Shown: piece after piece, positions 46,342 to 57,193 of the stretch
Position numbering within the stretch: the stretch's first letter is position 1
Layout of the letters: each line of letters opens with the position of its first letter
Source: Nocardia arthritidis NBRC 100137
Lineage (GTDB): Bacteria > Actinomycetota > Actinomycetes > Mycobacteriales > Mycobacteriaceae
Assembly (NCBI RefSeq): GCF_001612765.1
Contig: NZ_BDBB01000007.1
Span: 62,001-126,000, forward strand
Reading direction: 5' to 3'
DNA length: 64,000 nt
Made by a program: the position numbers and the translations under genes
The notes under the pieces: generated by a model
Database searches by the model: none
What the model was told of the DNA's origin: nothing
What the model saw: the letters and a program-made list of their open reading frames with translations, nothing else

Positions 46342-47516
46342 GGACCAGGGTCGAGGTATCCCCGGAGTCCCTGTTCGGTCCTGACAACCTGCCGTACGGG
46401 GTGTTCGCGCCGCGCGGAAGAAGCCACCGGGTGGGTGTGCGGCTCGGCGAACACGTCATCGATGTGCTCGCGCTCCTGGATGATCCGGTGTTCGCCGAAC
46501 CGAGCCTGAACGCCTTCCTGGCGCAGGGGCCCGCACGCTGGCGCGCGGTCCGCGACCGGATTCGCGAGGCAGTCGAAGGCGAGCTGGACAGCGCCGCCGT
46601 CCATCCCCTGTCCGAGGTGGAACTGCGGCTGCCCGTACGGATCGGCGACTACGTGGACTTCTACGCCAGCATCGATCACGCGACGAATCTCGGTCGCCTG
46701 TTCCGGCCGGACGGTGACCCGTTGCTGCCGAACTGGCGCCACCTGCCGGTGGGCTATCACGGGCGGGCGGGGACCGTGGTGGTGTCCGGCACCGAGGTGG
46801 CGCGGCCGTGCGGGCAGCGCCGGTCCGAATCCGGTGCCCCGGAGTTCGGCCCCTCGCGGCGGCTGGACATCGAGGCCGAACTCGGCTTCGTGATCGGTGT
46901 CGGCTCGCGGCTCGGCGTGCCGGTCGGCATCGACGAGTTCGCCGACCGGGTCTTCGGCGTCGCGCTGGTCAACGATTGGTCCGCACGCGATATCCAGGCC
47001 TGGGAGTATCAACCGCTCGGGCCTTTCCTCGGTAAGTCGTTCGCGACCTCGCTCGCACCGTGGATCACCCCGCTGGCCGCCCTGGAGTCCGCGCGCATAC
47101 CGCTGCCCGAGCAGTCGCCCGCGCCGCTGCCCTACCTGCTGGGTAACGAGGCGTGGGGCCTGGACATCGAGCTCACCGTGGCGTGGAACGGGCAACCGGT
47201 CGCGCACCCGCCCTATGCCCGGATGTACTGGTCACCGGCGCAGATGCTCGCTCATCTCACCGCGAACGGAGCTTCTACTCGTCCCGGTGATCTGTACGCC
47301 TCGGGCACCATCTCCGGCCCCGAACCGGACCAGCGCGGGTCGTTCATCGAGTTGTCCTGGGGTGGGAGTCGACCGATTCCGCTGAACAACGGGCAACGCA
47401 CCTTTCTCGAAGACGGCGACGAAGTGACGATCACGGCATCGGCTCCCGGTCCCCGCACGTCCCGCATAGGATTGGGCGAGGTCACCGGCCGCATCGGTCC
47501 CGCGCATCCGCGCTGA
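46338..47516 (+). CDS. fahA: Fumarylacetoacetase
   Basis: 392 residues, GTG start overlapping hmgA by 4 bp. It hydrolyses fumarylacetoacetate to fumarate and acetoacetate. Motifs include IGDYVDFYASIDHATNLGRLFRP, HLPVGYHGRAGTVVVSGT, DIEAELGFVIGVGS (metal Glu residues) and LVNDWSARDIQAWEYQPLGPFLGKSFATSLAPWI. A maleylacetoacetate isomerase is not in the window, so that step is encoded elsewhere or is thiol-dependent. Confidence 0.94.
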   Translation: MRTRVEVSPESLFGPDNLPYGVFAPRGRSHRVGVRLGEHVIDVLALLDDPVFAEPSLNAFLAQGPARWRAVRDRIREAVEGELDSAAVHPLSEVELRLPVRIGDYVDFYASIDHATNLGRLFRPDGDPLLPNWRHLPVGYHGRAGTVVVSGTEVARPCGQRRSESGAPEFGPSRRLDIEAELGFVIGVGSRLGVPVGIDEFADRVFGVALVNDWSARDIQAWEYQPLGPFLGKSFATSLAPWITPLAALESARIPLPEQSPAPLPYLLGNEAWGLDIELTVAWNGQPVAHPPYARMYWSPAQMLAHLTANGASTRPGDLYASGTISGPEPDQRGSFIELSWGGSRPIPLNNGQRTFLEDGDEVTITASAPGPRTSRIGLGEVTGRIGPAHPR

Positions 47517-47733
47517 GCCCCGCTACCGAGCGGTGCTGCCCCGGTCTGTCGCCGGCCGTTCGGCATCGGTCCGGCCGTCGCTGAAGGCTCTCCACCGATC
47601 CTGGTGGAACGCGCCGACGGCCGCGAGAGTCCCCCGCTCCGCCGAGCGCAGCAGCAATCTTCCAGCGCTTGAGCTCGCCCCCTTCTGGGTACGCCGCGGC
47701 TACGGTTGCATCCGCCAGACAAGGAGCGAGGTC

Positions 47734-48171
47734 ATGACCGATCGGCCGGACGTAGCGCACCGCAGGCCCGATGGCGTCGACGACACCACCGTCGCCGCCA
47801 CCGGCAAACTCTCGGAGGCCCTGGAGATCATCGAACGCGCCCGCGGTCACCTGTACGCCTTCCACCAGCTGACCGGCGGCGGCGACCTGGCGCTCGACGA
47901 GGCCGTGGAGCTGTTCCGCGAGGCGGGCCATGCCCGCATCGCCGACCGGATATCCACCGAGTTGATCGGTCGCAACGTGCTGGCCGGACGCTGGACGTTC
48001 CAGATCATCGAGGAATACGACGACGGCTACTACGCCCTGTTCCGCGACATCGAACGGGCCGCCCGAGACGAATTGCTCGACGGTCGCCGCCACCTCTACG
48101 AAGCCGAGATGAAAGAAGCCCGCCGCACCCGCGGCGCGCCCGGCCATTCGGCCGAGCCGGAAGACTCGTGA
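47734..48171 (+). CDS. Conserved hypothetical protein
   Basis: 145 residues from an ATG preceded by AAGGAG. The core is helical: LSEALEIIERARGHLYAFHQLTGGGDLALDEAVELFREAGHARIADRISTELIGRNVLAGRWTFQIIEEYDDGYYALFRDIERAARDELLDGRRHLYEAEMKEARR. It looks like a soluble four-helix protein with His/Glu/Asp residues that might bind metal. I do not recognise a named family. The role is unknown. It lies 300 bp upstream of thiC, separated by the riboswitch region. Confidence 0.65.
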   Translation: MTDRPDVAHRRPDGVDDTTVAATGKLSEALEIIERARGHLYAFHQLTGGGDLALDEAVELFREAGHARIADRISTELIGRNVLAGRWTFQIIEEYDDGYYALFRDIERAARDELLDGRRHLYEAEMKEARRTRGAPGHSAEPEDS

Positions 48172-48369
48172 TCTCGACCGGAAATCCCCTGCACGAGCGC
48201 CTGACCGGTCGCCCGGGTATTCAGCGGCGCCTCATCCCGGCACGCGACTTTCGACCGCGCCTCGGCACTCGCCCCCCGGTGCCGCTGCCTGGGAGTTCGC
48301 TCGATCGCGGCGAATCGCCGGGCACGCGGCCGGGCGGTCCGGGTATGGTCGGGCAGGAAAATTTCACAA

Positions 48370-50128
<1,759 letters not shown>

Positions 50129-50134
50129 CGACCA

Positions 50135-50175
50135 CCCGCCGCCCGCCGCATTCCTGCGCTGCGGTGGGCGGCGGG
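50135..50175 (+). terminator. Terminator after thiC
   Basis: Near-perfect 16-bp stem (one mismatch) with a 9-nt loop starting 7 bp after the thiC stop. Confidence 0.7.
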
Positions 50176-50194
50176 ACGCCGGTTCGTCGCCTGG

Positions 50195-50419
50195 TCAGGG
50201 TTCGAGGTAGAGCCGTTCGCAGGGTAAGCGTGGAAGCCCGGTCGGGTCGCCGGGCAGCACAGTTACTGCGTCGGGGCGATGATGGGCGTTCCATTCCTGC
50301 ACGAACACCAGGGCGGCGGTCAGGCAGGCGGCGAAGTCCATGCGCTGGTCGTGCAGGTAGACCGACAGGTGCACGTCGGGCTCCTCCGGGTGCGGAGACC
50401 CTGCCGGGCCGGTCATCAC
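50195..50419 (-). CDS. Small hypothetical protein, partner of the resolvase-like gene
   Basis: 74 residues. It may start at GTG 50419 (overlapping the upstream stop by GTGA) or at the next codon, an ATG. The sequence HLSVYLHDQRMDFAACLTAALVFVQEWNAHHRPDAVTVLPGDP has a short helical middle. No family is recognised. The overlap with the upstream gene indicates one transcript. Confidence 0.55.
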   Translation of the reverse strand: MMTGPAGSPHPEEPDVHLSVYLHDQRMDFAACLTAALVFVQEWNAHHRPDAVTVLPGDPTGLPRLPCERLYLEP

Positions 50420-50892
50420 CCCCGCACTCCCGCACCGGTGTGGTCACCGGGTGGTGGGGGCGCGGACGTGGGATACAGCGCGCGGCCCAGCATCACATGC
50501 CCCGGCATGACCACGCTGCACACCCGCGCGAACTCGGCCGGGACCGACCCGCCCAGATGCGCCATCCCCGGAACGATCACCGCCCCCGCCCGCGCCACGT
50601 GCACCATTTCCAGCACAGCCGTCACAATGACCAACGAGACGGTCTGCGGGGCAACCACATACGTGTGCGACAACGTATATCCGTGCCGACGCGCCAGCGC
50701 GTCAATGGTGGCCTGATCGCTAGCCGCCTCCGCACCCGCGACCGATAGGCACCGCAACCCGATCGCCGACACACCCGGCGCAACCGTCGGCAAACCCCGC
50801 AGCGGCATGGACTCGTCTCTCAGATACGCCGCCATCCGTTCCAACTCGGCCACACCCGCCGAATACAACCCCTGCTCGCTGCTCGCATCCAT
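50416..50892 (-). CDS. Resolvase-N-like hypothetical protein without catalytic serine
   Basis: 158 residues from the ATG at 50892 (MDASSEQGLYSAGVAELERMAAYL). The middle reads ATIDALARRHGYTLSHTYVVAPQTVSLVIVTAVLEMVHVARAGAVIVPGMAHLG. This resembles the fold of the serine-recombinase N-domain (helix, strand, then a VxxARAGAVIVP strand). The expected YxRVS active-site serine segment is not visible, and there is no DNA-binding tail. It is probably a non-catalytic relative working with the XRE-TPR regulator encoded upstream. This is an inference from pattern. Confidence 0.55.
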   Translation of the reverse strand: MDASSEQGLYSAGVAELERMAAYLRDESMPLRGLPTVAPGVSAIGLRCLSVAGAEAASDQATIDALARRHGYTLSHTYVVAPQTVSLVIVTAVLEMVHVARAGAVIVPGMAHLGGSVPAEFARVCSVVMPGHVMLGRALYPTSAPPPPGDHTGAGVRG

Positions 50893-51120
50893 ATCCCTGC
50901 GCCTCCCTGCGATCCGATTGGAAAGCACCCGACGCCGAGGGCATCAACACCAGCCAGCGGCCTTAGCTGCGCTGGCGCGGCTGAGATGAGGAATCCGCCC
51001 GCTCACCCCGGCGTCGGGGCCGCAGTCAGCGTCACAGGCTGAGGAGTTGTCCAACAATGGCACTCTCGGCGACATCCGGTTGAAAGTGCCATCGGTGGGA
51101 TGTGTAATGCGTTGAGGGAG
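50893..51120. other. Intergenic region with inverted repeats
   Basis: About 230 bases between the XRE regulator and the resolvase-like gene. It contains a short CCCCG/CGGGG hairpin (51006-51019) and 8-bp arms ATGGCACT/AGTGCCAT separated by 20 nt (51057-51092). Either may act as terminator for the regulator or operator for the downstream pair. Confidence 0.4.
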
Positions 51121-52281
51121 CTAATATTCCAGCCGTATAAGGTCTGCGAGTTCTCGCATTTCGGGGGTCAGGGTGCGGCGCTTGACGACGATCCGGCCGA
51201 GCAGGTCTTTGGCGGATCGCTGTTCGATCAGCCAAGGCCGAGCCTCACGCGACAGCTGAGTCAGAACATCGAACGCGGTGTCATAGCCACGAAGTTCGAT
51301 GTGCGCTGCCGCGACATCGAGCAGATGCCTGTTGCGGTTGTCCGACGTCGGGCTGAGCCCTGGCGGCACGTCCCCTGCCAGTCGCAATGCCAGGTCGGGA
51401 CGGTCGTCGACGATGGCATTTTCGACACGCTTCATAGCGACCGTGGCAGGCCCGAACGTCGTCCAGTATTGGTGATAGCTACCCGTGTCCCGCTTGACCG
51501 CCACCGCTGCCGCGTTCGCGAGGCGGATCATGTCGTCTGCTTCATCCGGGCGGTTGTCGCGGATCGCTGCGGCCGAGCCGCGCAGCAGCAACCATCCCCA
51601 TGTCGAAAGTTCCCGCGTCGTGGCCACCGACAAGCGGGGCTCGATCCGGTCTGCCCATGACACCGCCAGGGTGCGGACCTGCTCGAACCGTCGCTCGACA
51701 AGCAGCAACCAACACAGAGTGATCACCGCCGAGGCGGCATCGAGCACGCTCCCTGTTGCCTCGGCATCCCGAAGCGACTGCTCGAGTGCCGTTCTTGCGG
51801 GCTGGAGCTGCCGCGTCTGGACCATCACAGAGCCAACCAGCTGAAGGATGCGCGAGCGGATCAGCGGCGGGGCCTCGCGGCCGTCGGCTATCAGCTGTGG
51901 AAGCACGCGGGCCAACTGCTCGTACTCGTTGTCGTGGTAGAGCTTCACCGCTGCGGCAAGAGACTCGTACATGCTGCGCTCGGGCGGCGGATCGATCGCT
52001 TGCGGTGCTGGGGTGGTGATGAGTGCTTGCCGAGTCGGGTGCCAGAGTTCCCCGTTCCCGTTCTCAGGGAGGCGAGGGTCGGGGCCGAGTAGCGCGGAGA
52101 GCGGGCAGCTCATCGCCACCGCCAGCCGTCGAAGCGTCTGCATCCGGGTGTCGTCGCGTTCGCCCTGCTCGATCTTGCGAATCAGGGACAGCGATACCCC
52201 CGAACTGTCTGCGAGTTCACGTTGTGTCAGACCGCTACGCTTGCGAACCGATCGCAGGCGTTCCCCGAGATCTGTGCCCAT
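51121..52281 (-). CDS. XRE-family regulator with TPR-like C-terminal domain
   Basis: 386 residues. The N-terminal HTH_3 domain is LGERLRSVRKRSGLTQRELADSSGVSLSLIRKIEQGERDDTRMQTLRRLAVAMSCPLSALLG. The rest is a helical repeat region (for example AAAVKLYHDNEYEQLARVLPQLI, ILQLVGSVMVQTRQLQPARTALEQSL, LLLVERRFEQVRTLAVSWADRI) typical of large TPR-type sensor-regulators abundant in Nocardia and Streptomyces. The signal is unknown. It is upstream of and parallel to the resolvase-like pair, which it may control. Confidence 0.85.
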   Translation of the reverse strand: MGTDLGERLRSVRKRSGLTQRELADSSGVSLSLIRKIEQGERDDTRMQTLRRLAVAMSCPLSALLGPDPRLPENGNGELWHPTRQALITTPAPQAIDPPPERSMYESLAAAVKLYHDNEYEQLARVLPQLIADGREAPPLIRSRILQLVGSVMVQTRQLQPARTALEQSLRDAEATGSVLDAASAVITLCWLLLVERRFEQVRTLAVSWADRIEPRLSVATTRELSTWGWLLLRGSAAAIRDNRPDEADDMIRLANAAAVAVKRDTGSYHQYWTTFGPATVAMKRVENAIVDDRPDLALRLAGDVPPGLSPTSDNRNRHLLDVAAAHIELRGYDTAFDVLTQLSREARPWLIEQRSAKDLLGRIVVKRRTLTPEMRELADLIRLEY

Positions 52282-52476
52282 GGCCCGAGGTTACGGGACC
52301 TGTTGGTTCTCGTCAGCCGCGCGCATCGGCCCAAACTTCGAGGCCTCCCGAGGGCGCGATGAGCAGTCCGACCCGCCGGCCGAACCGATCAGGATTCGAG
52401 AAGCGTTGCCCAGCGGGCCGCCAATAGCGTGAGCGTCGTGTGCGTGCCCGGCCTCTATGACCTAAGGAGAAACGGA

Positions 52477-52890
52477 ATGAAAGCGACTATCAGCTCGATC
52501 CTGCTCGGCGTCCAGGACATGGATCGGTCCAAGCGTTTCTACGTGGACGGGCTCGGTTGGAAGGTCGATCGGGACTACGGCGTGTCGGTGTTCTTCTCGG
52601 CCGAGGACGGGCCGCTCATCGGCTTCTACGGTCGCGAGGGTCTGGCCGCCGAGATGGGTACGAGTCCGGAAGGGAGCGGTTTCGGCGGGCTGGCCCTGAC
52701 CTACGTGGTCCGCAGTGAGGCGCGGGTCGATGAGATTCTCGACGAAGCCGAGAAGGCCGGTGCCGCGATTCTCAAGCCGGCCGCCGCCACGCAGTGGGGT
52801 GGGTACGGCGGCACCTTCGCGGACCCGGACGGCTACATCTGGAGCATCGGCTACAGCGCCCAGGGCGAGGATCAGCCATACGCCGAGTAG
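52477..52890 (+). CDS. VOC (glyoxalase/bleomycin-resistance) family protein
   Basis: 137 residues from the ATG at 52477 with AAGGAG upstream. Two beta-alpha-beta-beta-beta units are seen: ISSILLGVQDMDRSKRFYVDGLGWKVD and LTYVVRSEARVDEILDEAEKAGAAILKPA, then GGYGGTFADPDGYIWSIGY. The DPDG segment is the usual metal-side turn. The reaction is unknown. Single-gene unit. Confidence 0.85.
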   Translation: MKATISSILLGVQDMDRSKRFYVDGLGWKVDRDYGVSVFFSAEDGPLIGFYGREGLAAEMGTSPEGSGFGGLALTYVVRSEARVDEILDEAEKAGAAILKPAAATQWGGYGGTFADPDGYIWSIGYSAQGEDQPYAE

Positions 52891-53109
52891 CTGCCGAGAC
52901 GAGCCCCCGATGTCCTAGGAGCACTGGGAGATCGAACGCAGTTGCCCGGCTTCACGGTTGACAGGCTGTGAAGCCGGAGCGCTGACAGCGGTCGCTGACC
53001 ACGGATACGTCCACCCCTCCATCGGGTGGGGCTGAACCGGGAAGAGGCGCGGATCGAAAGCGTCCGTCCACACATGGCCGGCGCTTTTCCGATCAGAACC
53101 GCTCGGCGA

Positions 53110-53517
53110 TCAGTAGGACTGGAGTTCGATCAATGTGCCCTCCGGGTCACGCAGGTGGGCGGTGCGCAGCCCGGGGCCCCACTGCGGCCGATCGGCCGGA
53201 CCTGCGACAACCGTCGCGCCGTGCTCGGCGCACAGTTTCGCACCCGCGTCGACATCGCGGACCCGGCAGACGAACATGACCGCGTCCTGCGACGGCGCGG
53301 CTCGCTCCGGCAGCGCCGACGTCGCGACGACCTCCGCCATCGCGGAGCGATCGAAGAGCACAAGCGCACCTTGGTCCCCGACGTCCCAGTTCGCATAGGG
53401 ACCCGCAGCGGTTCCCTTGATCAGCGTCGCCCCGATCAGCTCGGGCAGCACGGCCGCGTAGAACTCGAAGCTTTCGGCGAATCGGGTGACCAGAAGTCTC
53501 GGATGAAGTGCGTCCAC
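53110..53517 (-). CDS. VOC family protein, target of the divergent MarR
   Basis: 135 residues from GTG 53517 with GGAG 5 nt upstream. The fold is seen in LHPRLLVTRFAESFEFYAAVLPELIGATLI and AVMFVCRVRDVDAGAKLCAEHGATVVAGPADRPQWGPGLRTAHLRDPEGTLIELQSY, the second half with the DPEG turn. It lies head to head with a MarR gene across a 24-bp palindrome and is very likely under its control. The substrate is unknown. The frame extends to 53592 but would run through the palindrome. Confidence 0.85.
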   Translation of the reverse strand: MDALHPRLLVTRFAESFEFYAAVLPELIGATLIKGTAAGPYANWDVGDQGALVLFDRSAMAEVVATSALPERAAPSQDAVMFVCRVRDVDAGAKLCAEHGATVVAGPADRPQWGPGLRTAHLRDPEGTLIELQSY

Positions 53518-53544
53518 GGCGTCTCCAACTAGTTGGTGCGGACC

Positions 53545-53568
53545 TATTGTAGGTCCAGACCTACAATA
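53545..53568. promoter_or_regulatory. 24-bp palindromic MarR operator
   Basis: Perfect inverted repeat with arms TATTGTAGGTC and GACCTACAATA separated by CA. It is 5 bp before the marR ATG, and each arm contains TACAAT, a good -10 box for one of the two divergent genes. A second 12-bp palindrome (CCAACTAGTTGG, 53525-53536) lies next to it. Its symmetry and position make it the operator for the MarR regulator. Confidence 0.75.
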
Positions 53569-53573
53569 GATCG

Positions 53574-54035
53574 ATGGACTCCGGACGCGCACTGCCGCCG
53601 AGCCTGCTCGGCCTCGACGTCTACCTCCTGTCCCGGGTGGGCAAGACCGCGCGCAGCCGATTCGCCGACCGGCTGGCCGTCCGCGGCCTGCGGCTGTGGC
53701 ACATGGCGATCCTCGCGGCGCTGGCCGATTTCGGCCCGCACGCCCAACGGGATCTCGCCGAGCGCCTGGCCATCCACCCCAGCGACGTCGCCAAGATCGT
53801 CGACGAACTGGAAGCCGCCGGTCAGGTCGAACGCGCGCGCGACGAGCGCGACCGTCGCCGAATCACAGTGCGCATCACCCGCACCGGCCGCGCGGCATTT
53901 CGTTCCCTCGATCGCGAGGCCGGTCGGGTCGGCGACGAAATCCTCGCCCCGTTGGACCCGGTCGAGCGCGATCGACTACATGCGATGCTGGAACGCGTCT
54001 TCGCGCATGCGCATCCGGAGTCCACTATCGAGTGA
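53574..54035 (+). CDS. MarR family transcriptional regulator
   Basis: 153 residues. The winged helix is RGLRLWHMAILAALADFGPHAQRDLAERLAIHPSDVAKIVDELEAAGQVERARDERDRRRITVRITRTG. The TACAAT box within the operator is 7-12 nt before the ATG, so the mRNA is probably leaderless. It is divergent from a VOC gene and likely represses both by binding the 24-bp palindrome. Confidence 0.9.
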   Translation: MDSGRALPPSLLGLDVYLLSRVGKTARSRFADRLAVRGLRLWHMAILAALADFGPHAQRDLAERLAIHPSDVAKIVDELEAAGQVERARDERDRRRITVRITRTGRAAFRSLDREAGRVGDEILAPLDPVERDRLHAMLERVFAHAHPESTIE

Positions 54036-54223
54036 CTCCGCGACGACCCGCTGCGCGCGGATCTCCGGCGGCATCGGGGCGGGCCAGCGCGGCATCGTAT
54101 CCGCTTCGTCACCAGCCTGCGGTGTCCCAGTGACACTAGCCACCACTGTAGATGGAACCTGTTGTGCCGCAGTGTCGTCTAAGACCAGTGAAGGAGATAC
54201 CTTCAACAGACGGAGGGGACGAC

Positions 54224-54586
54224 ATGCGAACCATTTCGGTCGGGCGGCGACTTGTCACTACAATCGCGCTGACTGCCGCGTGCATCGGAGGCGCATCAAC
54301 AGCTGGGGTCGCCATCGCACAGGCGGAGACACCGACCATTGCGGCCGAGCCCGTCAACCCGGCACACCCGCACTGGCAGTTCGAGTTCACCGCCAAATGG
54401 ACCGTGACGTTGTCCTGCTACTTCGAGAATCTGGACCGGACAGACGCCACCGGCCCGGAGAAGTACACCGGGACGGGAAAGACGAAGGACGCGGCCGAGA
54501 AAGACGCCTGGAACAAGGCACAAGCGGCTGCACCCAAGGGGCGGAAGGTCAAGCACTGCCGCGTCGAGAACTCATCGAAGAAATAA
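54224..54586 (+). CDS. Secreted small protein of unknown function
   Basis: 120 residues from an ATG after GGAGGGG. A signal peptide (MRTISVGRRLVTTIALTAACIGGASTAGVAIAQA) ends in AQA. The mature part is about 86 residues with HPHWQFEFTAKWTVTLSCYFENLD and a Lys-rich end (AEKDAWNKAQAAAPKGRKVKHCRVENSSKK). Two cysteines probably form one disulfide. No family is recognised. The next gene follows after 14 bp. Confidence 0.7.
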   Translation: MRTISVGRRLVTTIALTAACIGGASTAGVAIAQAETPTIAAEPVNPAHPHWQFEFTAKWTVTLSCYFENLDRTDATGPEKYTGTGKTKDAAEKDAWNKAQAAAPKGRKVKHCRVENSSKK

Positions 54587-54600
54587 CAGGAAGGTTGTAC

Positions 54601-55059
54601 GTGGACGACGACGAACACCAAGTGTGGGAGTTCGCGGTAGGACTCGGGCTGCCCGACGCGACCGGGCCCGGCGCCCTCGGCGGTGAAGGAATCCACCCCG
54701 TCGCGCTGGCGCTCGAAGAGAGCGTTCATCGGATCCGCGGGGTGAACCGTATCCCGTGCTTTACCAGCTTCGGACCGGTCACCGCGGTCGATGAGTTCGC
54801 GCAGCGCGCGTGGGGGGACGCCTACGACCCCGCGCGCATCCCAGTCGAATGCCGTCTCGCCGTCTATGTGACCGATGACGAGCTGGATGAACTGGTACCA
54901 GCGGTCGCAGAGGATCTCGGCATCGACGAGGACGGATACTCGACGGTGATTGGCCGTAAGGTCACCCTCGGCCTTCGGGCCATCTCGCTGGAGTCGCCAG
55001 AGAACCGCTTCTACCAGCACCTCGTCGACCAGTATCAGGATCAACCCACCACGGATTGA
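54601..55059 (+). CDS. Hypothetical cytosolic protein paired with the secreted protein
   Basis: 152 residues from a GTG with AGGAAGG upstream. It is acidic with no signal peptide or membrane segment. It contains VWEFAVGLGLPDATGPGALGGEGIHPVALALEESVHRIRGVNRIPCFTSFGPVTAVDEFAQRAWGD and AVYVTDDELDELVPAVAEDLGIDEDGYSTVIGRKVTLGLRAISLES. No family is recognised. The position directly after a secreted protein of similar size suggests a functional pair. Confidence 0.65.
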   Translation: MDDDEHQVWEFAVGLGLPDATGPGALGGEGIHPVALALEESVHRIRGVNRIPCFTSFGPVTAVDEFAQRAWGDAYDPARIPVECRLAVYVTDDELDELVPAVAEDLGIDEDGYSTVIGRKVTLGLRAISLESPENRFYQHLVDQYQDQPTTD

Positions 55060-55163
55060 CTCCGTCGCACTGAGGCAGAATCACCTGTCGGCGGATCCTC
55101 CAGGGAACACAGGACTCCTGACCGGTTCGCCCCGTCTTGTCACAACGCGGGGCGAACCCCTGG

Positions 55164-55760
55164 TCAGCGCCACCATCCAGCGGCACGGGCATTGGCCGCG
55201 TCGATACGCACCGTCTGCTCGATCAGGCGGCGGGCCGCGCGATCGGTGCGCTCGACCTCGCCGGTGATCATCCGGTCCTGCAAAATCCCGCGCAGGCCCG
55301 ACACAAGCAGAGTCGCAGCGACTTCAGGGTCCTCAATGGACGGAACGTTGCGCAGCCCATCCGCCAGCGCCGATACGAACACGGCGATGGCCGAGATGGC
55401 GTAATCGGCATACGGACTCTGTGGAGCGCACGCCGCCCCGAGAACCTGGAGCATCACCCGGACGCTCGTCCGGCCCTCACCCGAGGTGTTCGCGGTCCAG
55501 AAGTCCCACAACCGGTCGCGAAGTTCGGACGCGTCACCGATGTCGGCGAAAAAGGCCGCGATGTCGGGCCGCTGCGTCGCCAGCGCTTGGACCAGCAGCT
55601 CTTCCTTGGTCGTGAAGTAGTAGATCAGCATGCGCGAGCTGGTGCCGAGTTCGGCGGCCAGCGGGCGCAGCGACAGGTCCGCGAGACCGTGGTCGGCGAT
55701 GTAGCGCACCACAGCGGCGAGCAGTTCGGCGCGTTTGGCGTGGTCTAAGGGGCGGGCCAT
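55164..55760 (-). CDS. TetR family regulator divergent from the KAS gene
   Basis: 198 residues from the ATG at 55760 ([56 protein letters not shown]). The HTH and the YYF-T-KEELL helix are canonical. The operator is probably the 14-bp inverted repeat in the gap. It likely controls the KAS gene and perhaps the thioesterase beyond it. Confidence 0.88.
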   Translation of the reverse strand: MARPLDHAKRAELLAAVVRYIADHGLADLSLRPLAAELGTSSRMLIYYFTTKEELLVQALATQRPDIAAFFADIGDASELRDRLWDFWTANTSGEGRTSVRVMLQVLGAACAPQSPYADYAISAIAVFVSALADGLRNVPSIEDPEVAATLLVSGLRGILQDRMITGEVERTDRAARRLIEQTVRIDAANARAAGWWR

Positions 55761-55771
55761 GGGTTGACTGT

Positions 55772-55817
55772 AGCGATTGGTACAGGTATTCATGACATCG
55801 TGACTGTAACAATCGCT
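55772..55817. promoter_or_regulatory. Inverted-repeat operator between tetR and the KAS gene
   Basis: Arms AGCGATTGGTACAG (55772-55785) and CTGTAACAATCGCT (55804-55817), 13 of 14 positions symmetric, with an 18-nt spacer. The right arm reaches into the first codons of the KAS gene, so TetR binding would block both initiation regions. Confidence 0.65.
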
Positions 55818-57044
55818 TCAGAAACTCGGGATTCGGTGGTGGTCACCGGGTACGCGGCGACCACGTCGCTGGCCGACGACATGGACACCACCTGGTCCGG
55901 ACTGCTGGCGGGGCACAGCGGGATCGGCGCGCTGGACGACGATTTCGTCGCCGAGTACGACCTGCCGGTCCGCATCGGCGGCAAGCTGAAGTCACAGCCC
56001 GGCGCCGAACTCACCCGGGTCGAACAGCGCAGGCATTCCTACGTCGAGCAGATGGCGCTGGTGCTCGGCCGCCGGGTTTGGCGTTCGGCAGGCGCGCCCG
56101 AGGTGGACGGCGACCGATTGGCGGTGGCCATCGGCACCGGGCTCGGGGGCGGCGACGCGCTGATCTCGGCGGTCGACGCGATGCGCGCGGGCGGCTATCG
56201 CAAGGTGTCGCCGATGTCGGTGCCGATGGTGATGCCGAACGGTCCCGCCGCCACCGTCGGGCTCGAGATCGGCGCCAGGGCCGGCGTTTTCGCTCCGGTA
56301 TCGGCCTGCTCCTCGGGTTCGGAGGCGATCGCGCACGCGTGGCGGCTGATCACCACCGGTGAGGCGGACGTGGTGGTGGCGGGCGGCGTCGAAGGCCATA
56401 TCGACGCCGTGCCCATCGCGAGTTTCGCCATGATGCGTGCCATGAGCACCCGCAACGACGACCCGGAACGCGCGTCGCGCCCGTTCGACCGGGACCGCGA
56501 CGGATTCGTCTTCGGCGAGGCGGGCGCGCTGCTGGTGCTCGAGTCCGAGCGGCACGCTCGCGCGCGGGGGGCCGCCGTGCACGGGCGGGTGCTCGGCGCC
56601 GGCATCACCTCCGACGCCTATCACATCGTCGCGTCCGAGCCGGAGGGCATCGGAGCGGCTCGCGCGATGCGCAAGGCCATCGAGACCGCGGGACTGCGAG
56701 CTTCGGACATCCAGCATGTGAACGCGCACGCCACGTCGACTTCCATCGGCGACGCCTCGGAGGCCAACGCGATCGCCTCCGTCGTGCCCGATGCCTCGGT
56801 CTACGCGCCGAAATCCGCGCTCGGGCATTCCATCGGGGCGGTCGGCGCGTTGGAGTCGCTGGTCACCATGCTCACCCTGCGGGACCAGGTCGTCCCACCC
56901 ACCTTGAACCTCGACAATCTCGACCCGGCGATCGACCTGGACATCGTCGCGGGCGCGCCGCGCCCCCAGCGCATCGATTTCGCGCTGAACAATTCGTTCG
57001 GCTTCGGGGGGCACAACGTCGCGCTGACGTTCGGCCGGGTCTGA
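55800..57044 (+). CDS. KasA/KasB-type beta-ketoacyl-ACP synthase
   Basis: 414 residues from the GTG at 55800 ([27 protein letters not shown]), the length usual for the family. Catalytic Cys about 170 ([10 protein letters not shown]) and the histidines of [12 protein letters not shown] and [14 protein letters not shown] are present. The sequence is close to mycobacterial KasA/KasB throughout ([52 protein letters not shown]). Those enzymes elongate meromycolate in FAS-II. Here the gene is alone, with a dedicated TetR, not in a fabD-acpM-kasA-kasB cluster. A specialised elongation role is likely. Confidence 0.93.
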   Translation: MTVTIASETRDSVVVTGYAATTSLADDMDTTWSGLLAGHSGIGALDDDFVAEYDLPVRIGGKLKSQPGAELTRVEQRRHSYVEQMALVLGRRVWRSAGAPEVDGDRLAVAIGTGLGGGDALISAVDAMRAGGYRKVSPMSVPMVMPNGPAATVGLEIGARAGVFAPVSACSSGSEAIAHAWRLITTGEADVVVAGGVEGHIDAVPIASFAMMRAMSTRNDDPERASRPFDRDRDGFVFGEAGALLVLESERHARARGAAVHGRVLGAGITSDAYHIVASEPEGIGAARAMRKAIETAGLRASDIQHVNAHATSTSIGDASEANAIASVVPDASVYAPKSALGHSIGAVGALESLVTMLTLRDQVVPPTLNLDNLDPAIDLDIVAGAPRPQRIDFALNNSFGFGGHNVALTFGRV

Positions 57045-57193
57045 CCTCGAGTTCCGTTCCGGAGCGGGCTACCGTCGTTGTAAACCGACCGATCGGCCCG
57101 GAGGACGGACAGCGACGTGAGCGAGCACCGGCGAAGGAACCGAGGACCGTGCGCGCGGGCGCGCACGACGGAATCGGGCGCAGGCGGGGCGCT

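Noticed and set aside
51057-51092. ATGGCACT/AGTGCCAT arms that look like a CIRCE element
   Set aside because: The spacer is 20 nt instead of 9 and the arms lack the GCACTC/GAGTGC core, so HrcA binding is unlikely. Kept only as a generic inverted repeat.
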